From NCBI RefSeq assembly GCF_018687095.1, contig NZ_CP061286.1, positions 372,001 to 436,000 on the forward strand: DNA of 64,000 nucleotides, in the 5' to 3' direction. Both the position numbers and the translations under genes were made by a program. This DNA comes from Polynucleobacter sp. MWH-UH25E (GTDB lineage: Bacteria > Pseudomonadota > Gammaproteobacteria > Burkholderiales > Burkholderiaceae). Below are positions 16,068-25,094 of this stretch, one piece after another (position 1 is the stretch's first letter; every line of letters begins with the position of its first letter). The notes beneath the pieces are model-generated. The model did not search any database. It was not told where the DNA came from and saw only the letters and a program-made list of their open reading frames with translations.

Positions 16068-17384
16068 TTAAAGCAGTCCATCAAAAAGCGCTATATCTAC
16101 CCACTCGCCAGCAGCAACATTTCCTTGATCATGACCCAAGATGACGAAGCAGTTTGCCTCGCTCATGGAGCGCAAAATGCCTGCCCCTTGGCTTCCTGTG
16201 AGTTTCACGCTGGGCTTGCCTTCAGCATTGTGCCCAAGAATGGCGCGTTGAAACTCGGTGCGACCTGGTTTTTTCCGAATCGTCGTTTCAGAGATGGCTT
16301 GCACAGCCGGAACCTCTGTTTGGCTGGCGCCATTGAGTTGCAATAAAGCACTCCGAACAAATTGATAGAAGGTCACCATGACGGCAACAGGGTTGCCGGG
16401 CAGCCCAAAGAATAGGGTTTTACTCTCTGAAGTTTTTCCAGTAACTGGTCTAAGCGTTCCAAATGCCATTGGGCGGCCTGGTCGCATGGCGATTTTCCAG
16501 AAGCCAATATCGCCCAATTCTTGCATGATTTGTTTTGTGAAATCCGCCTCCCCAACGGATACTCCGCCAGAGGAGATCAGCACATCTGCTTTAGAGGCTG
16601 CATCAATAAATGCATTTTTGAGTGAGGTCGGATCGTCTCGCACAATGCCACAATCAATAATGTCGAGATTGAGGCGGTTGAGTAGGCCGGTCAAACTATA
16701 ACGATTACTGTCATAAATGCTTCCAGCATCCAAAGTTTGATCTAGGGAACGAAGTTCATTTCCTGAGGACAGGATGGCAACCTTGAGTTTGCGCTTAACT
16801 TTGAGGGCGCTCACACCAAGTGATGCAGCTAAACCTAAATCCGATGGACGCAGGAATCTTCCGGCAGCAATTGCTGCCTTACCCTTTTGCAAGTCTTCGC
16901 CACGCATACGACGGTTTTCACCGGCCTTCAGTTGATTGGCTTTGAAGACAATATGTTCTGCGTCGGCGCTAGTAGTAAATTCTTGTGGAATGACGGTATC
17001 ACAATCACTTGGCATTACTGCGCCAGTCATGATCTTTAAGCATTCACCGCTAGCAATTTTCCCTGTGTAGGGTTTGCCAGCCAGAGCAGTGCCCACAATG
17101 CGTAGTTTGATTTCTGCTTGACCATCCTCTAAGCATTTGCCATCAAATGCAAAACCATCCATAGCAGAGTTATCTGCAGCTGGTACATCAATTGGCGATA
17201 GCAAGTCTTCCGCCAGAATGCGATTGATAGCTTGGTCAAGAGAGACTGTTTCAACAGCATCGGAGCTATTAATTGACTGTGCTTCCTGCAAAAGCTGATT
17301 CACTAAATTAGCAATTGCCTTACGCGCTTCATCTACATGCAGTGATGAAGTGAGTAATATTGGATCACTGGGCGATTGAGTCAT
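16068..17384 (-). CDS. moeA: Molybdopterin molybdotransferase MoeA
   Basis: A 438-residue MoeA that inserts molybdate into adenylylated molybdopterin. The motifs are DVPAADNSAMDGFAF, MTGAVMPSDCDTVIPQE, GSIYDSNRYSLTGLL, SSGGVSVGEADFTK and FFGLPGNPVAVMVTF. About 25 extra residues precede the usual start. It overlaps mobA by 4 nt (ATGA), the third gene of moaA-mobA-moeA. The cofactor it makes is required by MsrP and the IorAB-type enzyme encoded 7-16 kb away. Confidence 0.95.
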   Translation of the reverse strand: MTQSPSDPILLTSSLHVDEARKAIANLVNQLLQEAQSINSSDAVETVSLDQAINRILAEDLLSPIDVPAADNSAMDGFAFDGKCLEDGQAEIKLRIVGTALAGKPYTGKIASGECLKIMTGAVMPSDCDTVIPQEFTTSADAEHIVFKANQLKAGENRRMRGEDLQKGKAAIAAGRFLRPSDLGLAASLGVSALKVKRKLKVAILSSGNELRSLDQTLDAGSIYDSNRYSLTGLLNRLNLDIIDCGIVRDDPTSLKNAFIDAASKADVLISSGGVSVGEADFTKQIMQELGDIGFWKIAMRPGRPMAFGTLRPVTGKTSESKTLFFGLPGNPVAVMVTFYQFVRSALLQLNGASQTEVPAVQAISETTIRKKPGRTEFQRAILGHNAEGKPSVKLTGSQGAGILRSMSEANCFVILGHDQGNVAAGEWVDIALFDGLL

Positions 17385-17983
17385 GAAGCTGCCTCCAGAG
17401 ATTGCAATTCTTCTGGCGTGTTGGCATTTGCAAAGGCCTGAACATCATCAAAAATCACTGTACCGCTTTTGAGTTCTTTGAACCAGCGGTCGATTTTGAG
17501 ATCACCTTTGCTTAAAAAAGAATTTAGAGAATCTTGTAAGTTTGCGCGCATTAAACAAAAGACGGGCTGCGCCCACACCTTGCCATTAGCTTCTTTGCTA
17601 GACGCATAGACTAAATCCAAGTCATTACGCTCTAGCTCGCTAGCAAGCTTAGCACCCAGATTCTCTGGGAATAAGGGTGAATCGCAGGGGGTTGTCAGCA
17701 AATAAGGAGTCTTACAGTTCTTAAGACCCATCAAGAAGCCTGCAAGAGGTCCTGAAAAGTCGGGGGTCTCATCCATGATGACGGGGTAACCATAGGCGGC
17801 GTACTTGGTAATGTTGCGATTGGCATTGATCAGAATCGATCCAGTCTGCGTTTTGAGTCGCTGGATGGTTGCTTCAATTAAAGGTTTTTGATGAAACGGA
17901 ATGAGGCCTTTATCAATACCGCCCATACGCTGCGCGCGACCACCAGCCAATATCAAACCCGTAATTTGTTCACTGCTAATCAT
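17381..17983 (-). CDS. mobA: Molybdenum cofactor guanylyltransferase MobA
   Basis: A 200-residue nucleotidyltransferase with the MobA start motif LILAGGRAQRMGGIDKGLIPF, then FSGPLAGFLMGL and TPCDSPLFP. It adds GMP to molybdenum cofactor to make the bis-MGD form used by the DMSO-reductase family. MsrP needs only the unmodified cofactor, and IorB-type enzymes usually use the cytosine form made by the paralogue MocA. The presence of mobA therefore suggests further molybdoenzymes elsewhere, or a MocA role. The gene overlaps moaA by 1 nt and moeA by 4 nt. Confidence 0.9.
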   Translation of the reverse strand: MISSEQITGLILAGGRAQRMGGIDKGLIPFHQKPLIEATIQRLKTQTGSILINANRNITKYAAYGYPVIMDETPDFSGPLAGFLMGLKNCKTPYLLTTPCDSPLFPENLGAKLASELERNDLDLVYASSKEANGKVWAQPVFCLMRANLQDSLNSFLSKGDLKIDRWFKELKSGTVIFDDVQAFANANTPEELQSLEAAS

Positions 17984-19119
17984 TAACCACCTATGTAAGA
18001 CATTTCAACCTTGCGACCACCGCTTGACTGATCGGCTGTATATGATCCCCGAATTTCTGAGTAATGATCATCTCGAGTAGACCAGGTATTCATAATGGCA
18101 TTAGCAATTTCTAAATCACTTTTGCCGGAGCGCAGCAAGGTTTTGAAATCAAATCCTGAATTAGCAAACAGGCACAAATACATTTGGCCGTCGGTAGAGA
18201 TTCTGGCGCGAGTGCATTCATGGCAAAAAGTTTGGGTAACGCTGGAAATCACACCAATTTCGCCAGTGCCATCCTGATAGCGCCAGCGTTGCGCTACTTC
18301 ACCTGAGTAGTTTGGCTCTGCCGATACCAGTGGGAATACTTCATTAATTCGGGCAATCACATCTTTAGAGGGAAGCACTTCGGTCATGTTCCAGCCATTC
18401 GAACTGCCAACATCCATAAATTCAATAAAGCGCAGGATGATGCCACTGCCTTTGAAGTGCTTGGCCATCGCAACAATCTCGTGATCGTTTATGCCTTTCT
18501 TCACCACCATATTCACTTTGATGTTCTGAAAGCCAGCCTCTTGTGCGGCCGCAATGCCATCTAAAACATCAGCAACAGGAAAATCCACATCATTCATTTT
18601 CCGAAAGACTGCATCATCTAATCCATCAAGACTCACAGTGAGTCTATGTAAGCCCGCAGCTTTCAAGCTCTCCGCCTTCTTGCGCAAGATGCTGCCATTG
18701 GTAGTCAATGTTAAATCTAGTGGGTTGCCTGCTGGAGTGCGAATGGCTGCCAGCATTTCAATAAGCACTTCTAAATTTTTACGAAGTAAAGGCTCACCAC
18801 CAGTTAAACGAATTTTTTCAACACCTAAGCTGGAGAAGATAGACGTTAGGCGAGTAATTTCTTCAAAACTTAATAGTTCTTTGTGAGCAAGATAGGGGTA
18901 GTTGTTATCGAATACTTCCTTGGGCATGCAGTAAGTGCAGCGGAAGTTGCAGCGATCGGTTACTGAGATGCGTAGGTCACGCAAAGGACGGCCGCGAGTG
19001 TCCTTGGTCTGACGGTGAGGTGTGCGCAATTCTGTGCCAATACTCGGCGCAAGGCCTTTGCCTTCATCAATGCGAATAGGAATTACTTTGGATGGATTGG
19101 GAATTGCTTTTTCGACCAT
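17983..19119 (-). CDS. moaA: GTP 3',8-cyclase MoaA
   Basis: A 378-residue radical-SAM enzyme, the first step of molybdopterin synthesis, which cyclises GTP. The SAM cluster is bound by CNFRCTYC and the second, substrate-side cluster by CHECTRARIS with a later Cys in MYLCLFA. The C terminus ends in the Gly-Gly (SYIGG) that is essential in MoaA. The first 40 or so residues are an extension not conserved in the family, so the start might be further in. It heads the moaA-mobA-moeA operon. Confidence 0.95.
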   Translation of the reverse strand: MVEKAIPNPSKVIPIRIDEGKGLAPSIGTELRTPHRQTKDTRGRPLRDLRISVTDRCNFRCTYCMPKEVFDNNYPYLAHKELLSFEEITRLTSIFSSLGVEKIRLTGGEPLLRKNLEVLIEMLAAIRTPAGNPLDLTLTTNGSILRKKAESLKAAGLHRLTVSLDGLDDAVFRKMNDVDFPVADVLDGIAAAQEAGFQNIKVNMVVKKGINDHEIVAMAKHFKGSGIILRFIEFMDVGSSNGWNMTEVLPSKDVIARINEVFPLVSAEPNYSGEVAQRWRYQDGTGEIGVISSVTQTFCHECTRARISTDGQMYLCLFANSGFDFKTLLRSGKSDLEIANAIMNTWSTRDDHYSEIRGSYTADQSSGGRKVEMSYIGG

Positions 19120-19229
19120 ATCCCCAATTATGGCTTTGAAACCAGCTTTCTGCCAAACCGCCCAAAATCCTTTTGGGATATCGGGCGGCTCGGAGAAAAG
19201 AGGTTAGAGCGCTAACCGTCTTTAACGTT

Positions 19230-21866
19230 TTAAACGGTTTTTTCTTGACCGCCAGTTTCCACGAGGACCATTGGGCCTTCAGGAAGTGTTGCGGCGGGTT
19301 TTGGTGTGCGACCTAAGTTATGCACCACTGTCTCAGCTTTAATTTGTGTTTGCACTTCTGCATGCTTGGACGCATCAGTTGCAACCCAAATCATGCCTGC
19401 GGATTGCACAACGCCATGTAGTGGAGTCTCTTCAAGCGCTTGGAAAGCCACTTTTGGAAGCTCTGGTGCTGGCTTAGCAATGACTTCAATGGTGCTTACA
19501 GAAGCAGCGACTGCAGGAGCTGATGATGTTGCTGGAACTGTTGCTGTTGCAGGTGTGTTCTGCTCAGAGCGAGACTCACGTGGTGGGCGTGATGAACGCT
19601 CGGATCGTCCCTGACGCTGACTTGCGGGCTTTGCATTACTAAAGCTATTCACAATGTTTTGAATAGGCATGCTTGCAGATGCGCCAGCCATTCCTACAGG
19701 GGGCCCTCTAAATGGACTTGCTGATGCAGTAGCCGCTTCTGGTGATGTGCTACCGTTTTCTGCGCGCTCACCACGCTCATTGCGATTGCGTCCGCGACCA
19801 CGACGATTACGTCCACGACCACGACGCTCTTCGCCATCCACACCAGTAGCAACTTCGTTACCTGGTGCAGCCTCTGTTGCAGGTGTTAGTGCCGCAGCGT
19901 TAGCTTGATTGTTATTGCGGTTTGCATTTTGCTCAGTCTTTGGACCGTTTTGATTGCCTTGGCTGCGATTGTTATTGCGGTTATTGCCGTTGCGATTATT
20001 TGAACCTTCAGCATTGCCGCTTTCTGCAGCATTTGCAGCAGGGCGCTCACCACGACGGTTGCGGCCGCGATTGCGGTCACGATTGTTGCCATTACGACCT
20101 TGATTGCGTCCGCGATTACCACTTGGAGCAGCCTTTTCTTCGACAACAGGAGATGAAGAGAAGAGCTTTTTGATAAAGCTAAAGAATCCGCCGGAACTTT
20201 CAGTTGAGGCTTTCTCCACGCGTGCTGGGCGTGGCTGAGTAATTGGTGCTGGTTGTGTTGGGGTGATGCCCTTAACAGCTGCTTCTGGGCGCGCTTTCAC
20301 ATCCGCATCTTTTTTGCTTACGGTTGTATCAGTCTCTAATTCACGCGCAGCTTCTTCAGCCATCACGTAGCTAGCCTTCTGATCATCTAAACGAGGATCG
20401 TCATGGCGTAAGCGCTCAAGCTTGTAATGTGGAGTTTCTAAATGCTTGTTCGGAACCAAGAGTACGTTGACTTTGAAGCGAGTCTCAATCTTGATCACTT
20501 CAGCACGTTTCTCATTTAACAAGAATGCAGCCACTTCAACCGGAACCTGCGTATGAATCGCCGCAGTGTTCTCTTTCATAGCCTCTTCTTGAATGATGCG
20601 CAGTACTTGCAATGCAGATGATTCAGCATCACGAATATGACCAGTGCCATTACAGCGTGGGCAGGTTACGTGGCTGCCTTCAGAGAGTGCAGGACGCAAA
20701 CGTTGGCGTGACATTTCCATCAAGCCAAATTTAGAGATCTTGCCCATTTGTACGCGTGCACGGTCATGGCGTAGAGCATCACGTAAGCGATTCTCTACAT
20801 CTTTCTGTGCTTTGCTTGACTCCATATCAATGAAGTCAATCACAATCAAACCACCTAAGTCACGCAGACGTGCTTGACGCGCGATTTCATCAGCAGCTTC
20901 TAAGTTAGTACGCGTAGCAGTTTCTTCAATGTCAGATCCGCGGGTTGCGCGAGCGGAGTTAACGTCGACAGAAACAAGCGCTTCTGTGTGGTCGATCACG
21001 ATTGCGCCGCCAGATGGCAATGGCACAGTACGTGAGTACGCAGTCTCGATCTGATGTTCAATTTGGAAACGGGAGAAAAGCGGCACATCATCTTGATAGC
21101 GCTTTACTCGTGGCAAGTTATCCGGCATGACGACTGACATAAATGCTGCAGCTTGCTCATAAATATCGTCGGTATCAATCAGAATCTCGCCAATATCTGG
21201 CTGGAAGTAATCGCGGATTGCGCGAATAACTAAGCTAGATTCGAGGTAGATGAGTAATGGGGCGGAGTTGCCTTTAGCGGCCTCGTCAATCGCTTTCCAT
21301 AGTTGTAGGAGATAGCTTAAGTCCCACTGTAGTTCAGTAGCGTCACGTCCAATACCCGCTGTACGAGCAATGATGCTCATACCTTCAGGTACTTCTAACT
21401 GAGCCATCGCCTCACGGAGTTCTTGACGGTCTTCACCTTCAATGCGACGAGAAACGCCACCCCCACGTGGGTTGTTTGGCATTAATACTAGGTAGCGTCC
21501 AGCTAGGGAGATGAAAGAGGTTAAAGCAGCGCCTTTTTGGCCACGCTCTTCTTTTTCTACTTGGACGATGATTTCTTGACCTTCGCGCAGGGCATCCTTA
21601 ATAGATGCGTTGCGAACATCAATACCTTCCTTGAAATAGGCTCTAGCAACTTCCTTAAATGGCAAGAAGCCATGACGCTCTTCACCATAGTTAACAAAGC
21701 AGGCCTCAAGGGAAGGCTCAATACGGGTAATAACACCTTTGTAAATATTGCCTTTGCGCTGTTCGCGACCGGCAGCTTCGATATCGATATCGATTAGTTT
21801 TTGGCCATCGACGATGGCAACTCGCAACTCTTCTTGTTGAGTTGCATTAAACAACATGCGTTTCAT
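19230..21866 (-). CDS. rne: Ribonuclease E
   Basis: An 878-residue endoribonuclease that initiates mRNA decay and processes rRNA and tRNA. The N-terminal catalytic half contains the S1 domain (residues about 38-118), the metal-binding Asp residues in SVDVNSARATRG and IVIDFIDME, and the zinc-link CPRCNGTGH. The C-terminal half is a disordered scaffold. An amphipathic segment (GGFFSFIKKLFSSS, about residues 559-572) looks like the membrane-targeting helix. It is followed by a tract rich in Arg, Asn and Gly (about residues 585-705), then Pro/Ala/Ser-rich sequence and a conserved C-terminal tail. The divergent rluC gene is 460 nt away. Confidence 0.95.
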   Translation of the reverse strand: MKRMLFNATQQEELRVAIVDGQKLIDIDIEAAGREQRKGNIYKGVITRIEPSLEACFVNYGEERHGFLPFKEVARAYFKEGIDVRNASIKDALREGQEIIVQVEKEERGQKGAALTSFISLAGRYLVLMPNNPRGGGVSRRIEGEDRQELREAMAQLEVPEGMSIIARTAGIGRDATELQWDLSYLLQLWKAIDEAAKGNSAPLLIYLESSLVIRAIRDYFQPDIGEILIDTDDIYEQAAAFMSVVMPDNLPRVKRYQDDVPLFSRFQIEHQIETAYSRTVPLPSGGAIVIDHTEALVSVDVNSARATRGSDIEETATRTNLEAADEIARQARLRDLGGLIVIDFIDMESSKAQKDVENRLRDALRHDRARVQMGKISKFGLMEMSRQRLRPALSEGSHVTCPRCNGTGHIRDAESSALQVLRIIQEEAMKENTAAIHTQVPVEVAAFLLNEKRAEVIKIETRFKVNVLLVPNKHLETPHYKLERLRHDDPRLDDQKASYVMAEEAARELETDTTVSKKDADVKARPEAAVKGITPTQPAPITQPRPARVEKASTESSGGFFSFIKKLFSSSPVVEEKAAPSGNRGRNQGRNGNNRDRNRGRNRRGERPAANAAESGNAEGSNNRNGNNRNNNRSQGNQNGPKTEQNANRNNNQANAAALTPATEAAPGNEVATGVDGEERRGRGRNRRGRGRNRNERGERAENGSTSPEAATASASPFRGPPVGMAGASASMPIQNIVNSFSNAKPASQRQGRSERSSRPPRESRSEQNTPATATVPATSSAPAVAASVSTIEVIAKPAPELPKVAFQALEETPLHGVVQSAGMIWVATDASKHAEVQTQIKAETVVHNLGRTPKPAATLPEGPMVLVETGGQEKTV

Positions 21867-22251
21867 AACACTCTCCTGTTGGGGAGGTGGAGGTAAGCGC
21901 GCTGCGTTAGGGGACAGATTGAATGCCGCTTTGGGCTAAGCCTATCGCGGTGTAAGAGTGTGGAACATGCAAATCTAGGCACTTTTTGCCTAGTTCACCC
22001 AGTTAACGGTTGGTTAAATCGGTGCCACACTTGACGATCGCCGCAGAGACCTCCTTTAGGTCATCGATGCAGGCGCGCGCCTGAAAACTGTCTTCTAATC
22101 GCGGGTCGCGGCATACGGCACACCAACCCTGCGCCTCATTCAACAGGGGAGGGCAACCCCGGGAGTCTATTTAAGGGCGACTCCAAGCTCCAATATTCAT
22201 ACCGAACTTCGGTAGGGATCTAGTCAAAAATCGGCTAGAGCATTGATTATA
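21867..22251 (-). promoter_or_regulatory. Long structured 5' leader and promoter of rne
   Basis: This is part of the only gap over 300 nt in the window (21867-22326). On the minus strand a perfect -10 (TATAAT) lies at 22251-22246 with only a weak -35, which would give a leader of about 370 nt. The leader holds several self-complementary elements: CTAGGCA...TGCCTAG (21975-21993), GACCT...AGGTC (22048-22062), AGGCGCGCGCCT (22071-22082) and ACCGAAGTTCGGT near 22200. In E. coli a similarly long rne leader lets RNase E cleave and limit its own mRNA. The same role here is inference. I see no open frame in the gap worth calling. Confidence 0.5.
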
Positions 22252-22326
22252 CGGCACAAGTTCGATCAGAATGGGGTATTGTTGAGTCCCTCGGCGCCTT
22301 TTTTGGGGTGCCCTGAGAAATAAACC

Positions 22327-23352
22327 ATGAAATCCAACCCAGTTTCCAAGCCCAAAGTAGCCCAAGCGCGACCACCAGCTGCGGTTCATTTGCAGACCAT
22401 TGGTCCAGAAGAGGCGGGTCAGCGCCTGGACAACTATTTGCTGCGTTGGGCAAAAGGGGTCCCCAAAAGCCACGTTTACCGAATTATTCGCTCCGGTGAG
22501 GTACGTGTTAACAAGAAGCGAGCAGAGCCAACCACTCGCTTAGTTGAGGGTGATGTGGTTCGAGTTCCCCCTGTCAGAATTGCCGAGCCGGCCCAAATGG
22601 CTAGCGTGAATGCTGCACAAACCAAGTCACGTGCCCATGCCTATTTAGACAAAATGCCAGTTTTGTTTGAGGATGAGGCACTCCTAATAGTGGATAAACC
22701 ATCGGGACTTGCAGTTCATGGTGGGTCTGGAATTACTCTAGGAGTCATTGAGACCTTGCGCATTGCTCGTCCAGAGCTGAAGTTTTTAGAGTTGGTGCAT
22801 CGCTTGGATAGGGATACCTCTGGGGTTCTGTTGCTTGCTAAAAAACGCAGCGCCTTGGTGGAATTGCATCGCCAGATACGTGAGAATCAAACAGATAAGC
22901 GTTATTACTTGCTTGCTCATGGTGAAATCAAGCAGGGCGCGCAGGTCATGCAACTCAAATACCCCTTACATAAATACTTATTGGCTAATGGTGAGCGTCG
23001 GGTGCGCGTTGACCCAGAGGGCTTGCCCAGTCATACCGCATTGCGAGTAAGCAAGGTGATGAAGCGGGATGACGCTGCCATTACCTTAGCAGAGGCTCAA
23101 TTAAAAACTGGACGCACCCATCAAATACGTGTGCATCTTCAAAAATTAGGACATGCTATTTTGGGTGACGATAAATACGGCTTTGAAGATCAGGACAAGC
23201 AGATCAAGTCTAAGCGCTTGTATTTACATGCCCATCTTGCTGGCTTCACTCATCCACGTACCGGTGAGAAGATGCGGATTGAATCGCCTATTCCAGCCGA
23301 ATTTACCGCCATGATGAAAACCTTTGAGCAAGCAAATAACACCCAAGAATGA
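22327..23352 (+). CDS. rluC: 23S rRNA pseudouridine synthase RluC type
   Basis: A 341-residue pseudouridine synthase. An S4 domain lies at about residues 30-90 (RLDNYLLRWAKGVPKSHVYRII, VRVNKKRAEP). The RluA-type core follows, with the catalytic Asp in HRLDRDTSGVLLLAKK and the late GRTHQIRVH. RluC modifies positions 955, 2504 and 2580 of 23S rRNA in E. coli. Its place beside rne, as in many proteobacteria, supports RluC over RluD. The next gene overlaps its stop codon (ATGA). Confidence 0.9.
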   Translation: MKSNPVSKPKVAQARPPAAVHLQTIGPEEAGQRLDNYLLRWAKGVPKSHVYRIIRSGEVRVNKKRAEPTTRLVEGDVVRVPPVRIAEPAQMASVNAAQTKSRAHAYLDKMPVLFEDEALLIVDKPSGLAVHGGSGITLGVIETLRIARPELKFLELVHRLDRDTSGVLLLAKKRSALVELHRQIRENQTDKRYYLLAHGEIKQGAQVMQLKYPLHKYLLANGERRVRVDPEGLPSHTALRVSKVMKRDDAAITLAEAQLKTGRTHQIRVHLQKLGHAILGDDKYGFEDQDKQIKSKRLYLHAHLAGFTHPRTGEKMRIESPIPAEFTAMMKTFEQANNTQE

Positions 23353-24032
23353 ATCCAGTAGAGAAATCTGAAAAAGCCGATCGACGCTACGACCTGATTG
23401 TTTGGGACTGGGATGGAACCATCATGGACTCCACGCCAACAATCGTGCATTGCATTCAGCAAGCGTGTCGTGACCTGGGCTTTAAAGAGCCTGATGACAC
23501 ATTAGCAAGCTCTGTCATTGGTTTAGGAATACAAGATTCCTTGCGTAGAGCTGTGCCATGGATTGAACCAAGGCATTTTCAGCAATTGACTGATCGATTT
23601 CGTTACCACTATTTAGCGAAAGATCATGAGTTGGATTTGTTTGTGGGTATTCGCGAACTCTTGGAAGAATTAAGGGCGGATCAGTTTTTATTGGGTGTTG
23701 CCACGGGTAAGTCACGAGTGGGATTAAATCGTTCTTTAAATCATCATCAGATTGGGCATCTCTTTCATGAGACCAGAACTGCTGATGAATCTTTTTCTAA
23801 ACCCCATCCAGCAATGTTGCTGGAGTTATCTGACATGACCCAAGTACCGACACGCCGCATGCTCATGATTGGCGATACCACCCATGACTTGGATATGGCT
23901 GCAAATGCTGGGGTTGATGCAGTTGCGGTGACTTATGGCGCCCATCCGCCAGACACCTTAAAAGCATCGCCATCATTGGCGCGTGTCGATGATGTCGCCC
24001 AGTTATCGCAGTGGTTAAAAGCGAATGTGTAA
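23349..24032 (+). CDS. HAD-family phosphatase, Gph-like
   Basis: A 227-residue haloacid-dehalogenase hydrolase. The nucleophile Asp is in IVWDWDGTIMDST, motif II is GVATGKS, the Lys of motif III is in SKPHPAM and the acidic motif IV is MIGDTTHDLDMA. It resembles phosphoglycolate and pyrophosphate phosphatases. The substrate is uncertain. The start overlaps the rluC stop by 4 nt, so the pair is translationally coupled. This rluC-HAD-sppA order is common in Betaproteobacteria. Confidence 0.85.
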   Translation: MNPVEKSEKADRRYDLIVWDWDGTIMDSTPTIVHCIQQACRDLGFKEPDDTLASSVIGLGIQDSLRRAVPWIEPRHFQQLTDRFRYHYLAKDHELDLFVGIRELLEELRADQFLLGVATGKSRVGLNRSLNHHQIGHLFHETRTADESFSKPHPAMLLELSDMTQVPTRRMLMIGDTTHDLDMAANAGVDAVAVTYGAHPPDTLKASPSLARVDDVAQLSQWLKANV

Positions 24033-24038
24033 CTCGGT

Positions 24039-24063
24039 GAATTAAATCAACGAATTAAATCAA
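24039..24063 (+). repeat. Short tandem repeat
   Basis: GAATTAAATCAA occurs twice, separated by one base (24039-24050 and 24052-24063), in the 84-nt gap between the HAD gene and the protease gene. Confidence 0.7.
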
Positions 24064-24116
24064 TACAGTTAAAAGCATAATGATAGAAATCTCAAGGAAA
24101 CAAATCGGGAAGCAAG

Positions 24117-25064
24117 ATGGAAAATAATTCAAATCCAAACTGGGAACGTCAAGCGCTTGAGCACCTGCTCTTAGAGAATTTAAAAGAGACTCGTAAGGCT
24201 CGTCGTTGGAAAGCAGTGTTGCGTGTGCTAACGCTCTTAGTAATCGTAGCTGTGCTTTTTGCGGTATTTGATTTTCATTTACCTGGTCGCGGCATGAGTG
24301 TTGAAAGACATACTGCTATGGTGACCTTAGAGGGAGAAATTTCTTCAAGCACTATAGCTAATGCAATGGATATTAATTCTTCATTGGTGTCCGCTTTTGA
24401 GAATGAGCACAGTGCTGGTGTAGTGCTTCGCATCAACAGCCCAGGCGGCTCTCCAGTTCAGGCTGGAATGATCAACGATGAGATTCATCGCTTGCGCAAG
24501 CTGTACCCAAACAAACCCTTCTACGTAGTTGTTGAAGATATTTGCGCCTCTGGTGGCTACTATGTTGCAGTAGCGGCCGATCAAATTTTGGTAGATAAGG
24601 CAAGTCTCGTAGGTTCAATTGGCGTGATCATGGAAGGCTTTGGTTTCACAGGTCTCATGGATAAGTTAGGCGTAACTCGTCGCATGATTACAGCAGGTTC
24701 AAATAAAGGCATGCTCGATCCATTCAGCAAAGAAGAGCCTAAGCAGGTTGAGATGGTCAAGACCATGATTGATGAAATTCATCAACAATTTATTCAGGTG
24801 GTTAAAGAGGGCAGAGGATCTCGTTTAAAAGAGAGTGCTGATCTATTCTCAGGCCGCATTTGGAATGGCGAGCAAGCAGTCAAATTAGGCTTAGTTGATG
24901 GCTACGGCACAGTCGATTCAGTTGCGCGCGATATCTTCAAAGCACCAGATGTGCTTGACTACACCATGAAAGAGAATTTCGCCGAACGTGTGGCAAAACG
25001 CTTTGGCGCTGAGGCAGGTGCTGCTGCGGGTAAAGCTCTAGTAAAGACGCCTGATCTTAAGTAA
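24117..25064 (+). CDS. S49 family signal-peptide peptidase, SppA-like short form
   Basis: A 315-residue membrane-anchored serine protease. One hydrophobic anchor (about residues 38-57: VLRVLTLLVIVAVLFAVFDF) is followed by a single S49 domain. The catalytic Ser is in CASGGYYVA and the general-base Lys in GSNKGMLDPF. The RINSPGGSP loop is the family signature. Such proteins degrade signal peptides left in the inner membrane. The length fits the one-domain form, not the double-length E. coli SppA. Confidence 0.88.
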   Translation: MENNSNPNWERQALEHLLLENLKETRKARRWKAVLRVLTLLVIVAVLFAVFDFHLPGRGMSVERHTAMVTLEGEISSSTIANAMDINSSLVSAFENEHSAGVVLRINSPGGSPVQAGMINDEIHRLRKLYPNKPFYVVVEDICASGGYYVAVAADQILVDKASLVGSIGVIMEGFGFTGLMDKLGVTRRMITAGSNKGMLDPFSKEEPKQVEMVKTMIDEIHQQFIQVVKEGRGSRLKESADLFSGRIWNGEQAVKLGLVDGYGTVDSVARDIFKAPDVLDYTMKENFAERVAKRFGAEAGAAAGKALVKTPDLK

Positions 25065-25094
25065 GCAAGCTTACTTATTTCAATTAGCTTAAAT

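Noticed and set aside
19886..20146. Possible CRISPR-like repetition in the rne tract
   Set aside because: The repeats are short, irregular and codon-based, with no unique spacers of even length.
19306..20173. Several plus-strand frames opposite the rne 3' half
   Set aside because: They reflect the biased Arg/Asn/Ala/Pro codons of the RNase E scaffold read on the other strand.
22171..22473. Minus-strand frame across the rne-rluC gap
   Set aside because: It overlaps the rluC coding region and the rne leader, has no ribosome site and no recognisable domain.
24039..24063. Short tandem repeat as an attachment site
   Set aside because: It is only 12 bp twice, is not beside a tRNA or integrase gene, and is most likely a small slippage duplication.
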